Shown piece by piece: positions 14,415 to 14,581 of a stretch of DNA of 14,581 bases. The notes below the pieces were generated by a model. The model had not been told where the DNA came from, did no database searches, and was given only the letters and a program-made list of their open reading frames with translations. Both the position numbers and the translations under genes were made by a program. Source of the DNA: JANQPX01 sp039028235 (GTDB taxonomy: Bacteria; Pseudomonadota; Alphaproteobacteria; Geminicoccales; Geminicoccaceae); the NCBI GenBank assembly GCA_039028235.1, contig JBCCIN010000081.1:1-14581 (forward strand), given 5' to 3'. The first letter of the stretch is position 1. Every line of letters begins with the position of its first letter.

Positions 14415-14581
14415 TTGATCATTCTCGGGATCAGCGACCACTACATCAGCGGCGCTGCCGTGATCATCGACGGCCGAATCGTCTCGGCGGTGGCCGAAGA
14501 GCGCCTCGCGCGCAAGAAGATGGTGATGGGCTTTCCCTGGAAGGCGATCAAGGAGTCGATGCGCATCGCAGGCGTCGAGCC
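14415..14581 (+). CDS. Carbamoyltransferase N-terminus, cut by right edge
   Basis: Only the first 55 codons are present. The start reads ILGISDHYISGAAVIIDG, then VAEERLARKK and FPWKAI, matching the N-terminus of the NodU/TobZ carbamoyltransferase family, which transfers carbamoyl from carbamoyl phosphate (through carbamoyl-adenylate) to a hydroxyl of a sugar or antibiotic. In this cluster a carbamoylated polysaccharide sugar is the likely product. The usual His-Asp pair in the HD[SA]A segment of many members seems replaced by Ile-Ser here, so this may be a divergent subfamily. The TTG start is chosen for the AGGAGG 7 nt upstream and fit to the family N-terminus. It lies 86 bp after the flippase-like gene. 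Confidence 0.85.
   Translation, partial: MIILGISDHYISGAAVIIDGRIVSAVAEERLARKKMVMGFPWKAIKESMRIAGVE

Overview
The window is part of a chromosomal surface- or exopolysaccharide biosynthesis locus. High GC (about 60% or more in the genes I counted) and family resemblances of the proteins suggest an alphaproteobacterium, possibly of the rhizobial/hyphomicrobial kind; nothing here fixes the genus. I see no rRNA, tRNA, CRISPR array or insertion sequence.

Layout. Minus strand, left: a long coiled-coil membrane protein of unknown function (about 2198 down to the left edge, incomplete) lies downstream of wecC (3546-2350, UDP-N-acetylmannosamine dehydrogenase). A divergent intergenic region of nearly 400 bp (3547-3939) separates these from the plus-strand block. 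Plus strand: a membrane-anchored Asp-box beta-propeller protein (3940-5178), wecB (5299-6426, UDP-GlcNAc 2-epimerase) and a 715-residue fused dehydrogenase (6496-8643). An AT-rich intergenic region of about 450 bp with promoter- and operator-like signals follows. Then come a polyprenyl-phosphate sugar-1-phosphate transferase (9100-10668), a GT4 glycosyltransferase (10773-11978), a membrane-anchored DUF4185-type protein (12036-13283), a flippase-like LPG-synthase-TM family protein (13336-14328) and the N-terminus of a carbamoyltransferase (from 14415, cut by the right edge).

How they could work together (inference). WecB makes UDP-ManNAc and WecC oxidises it to UDP-ManNAcA. The fused oxidoreductase probably makes another modified sugar nucleotide or modifies a sugar. 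The phosphoglycosyl transferase starts the lipid-linked repeat unit and the GT4 enzyme extends it. The carbamoyltransferase may carbamoylate a sugar. The multi-pass flippase-like protein has an unknown transport or lipid-linked role. Two unrelated exported, membrane-tethered proteins (Asp-box propeller and DUF4185-like) could bind, trim or cleave the polymer. No Wzx, Wzy or Wzc is visible, so the locus probably continues to the right.

Several starts appear to be TTG codons with strong Shine-Dalgarno sequences (2198, 5299, 14415, possibly 9106). The least explained parts are the coiled-coil four-TM protein, the Asp-box propeller and the operator-like inverted repeat over the candidate promoter at 8920-8956.
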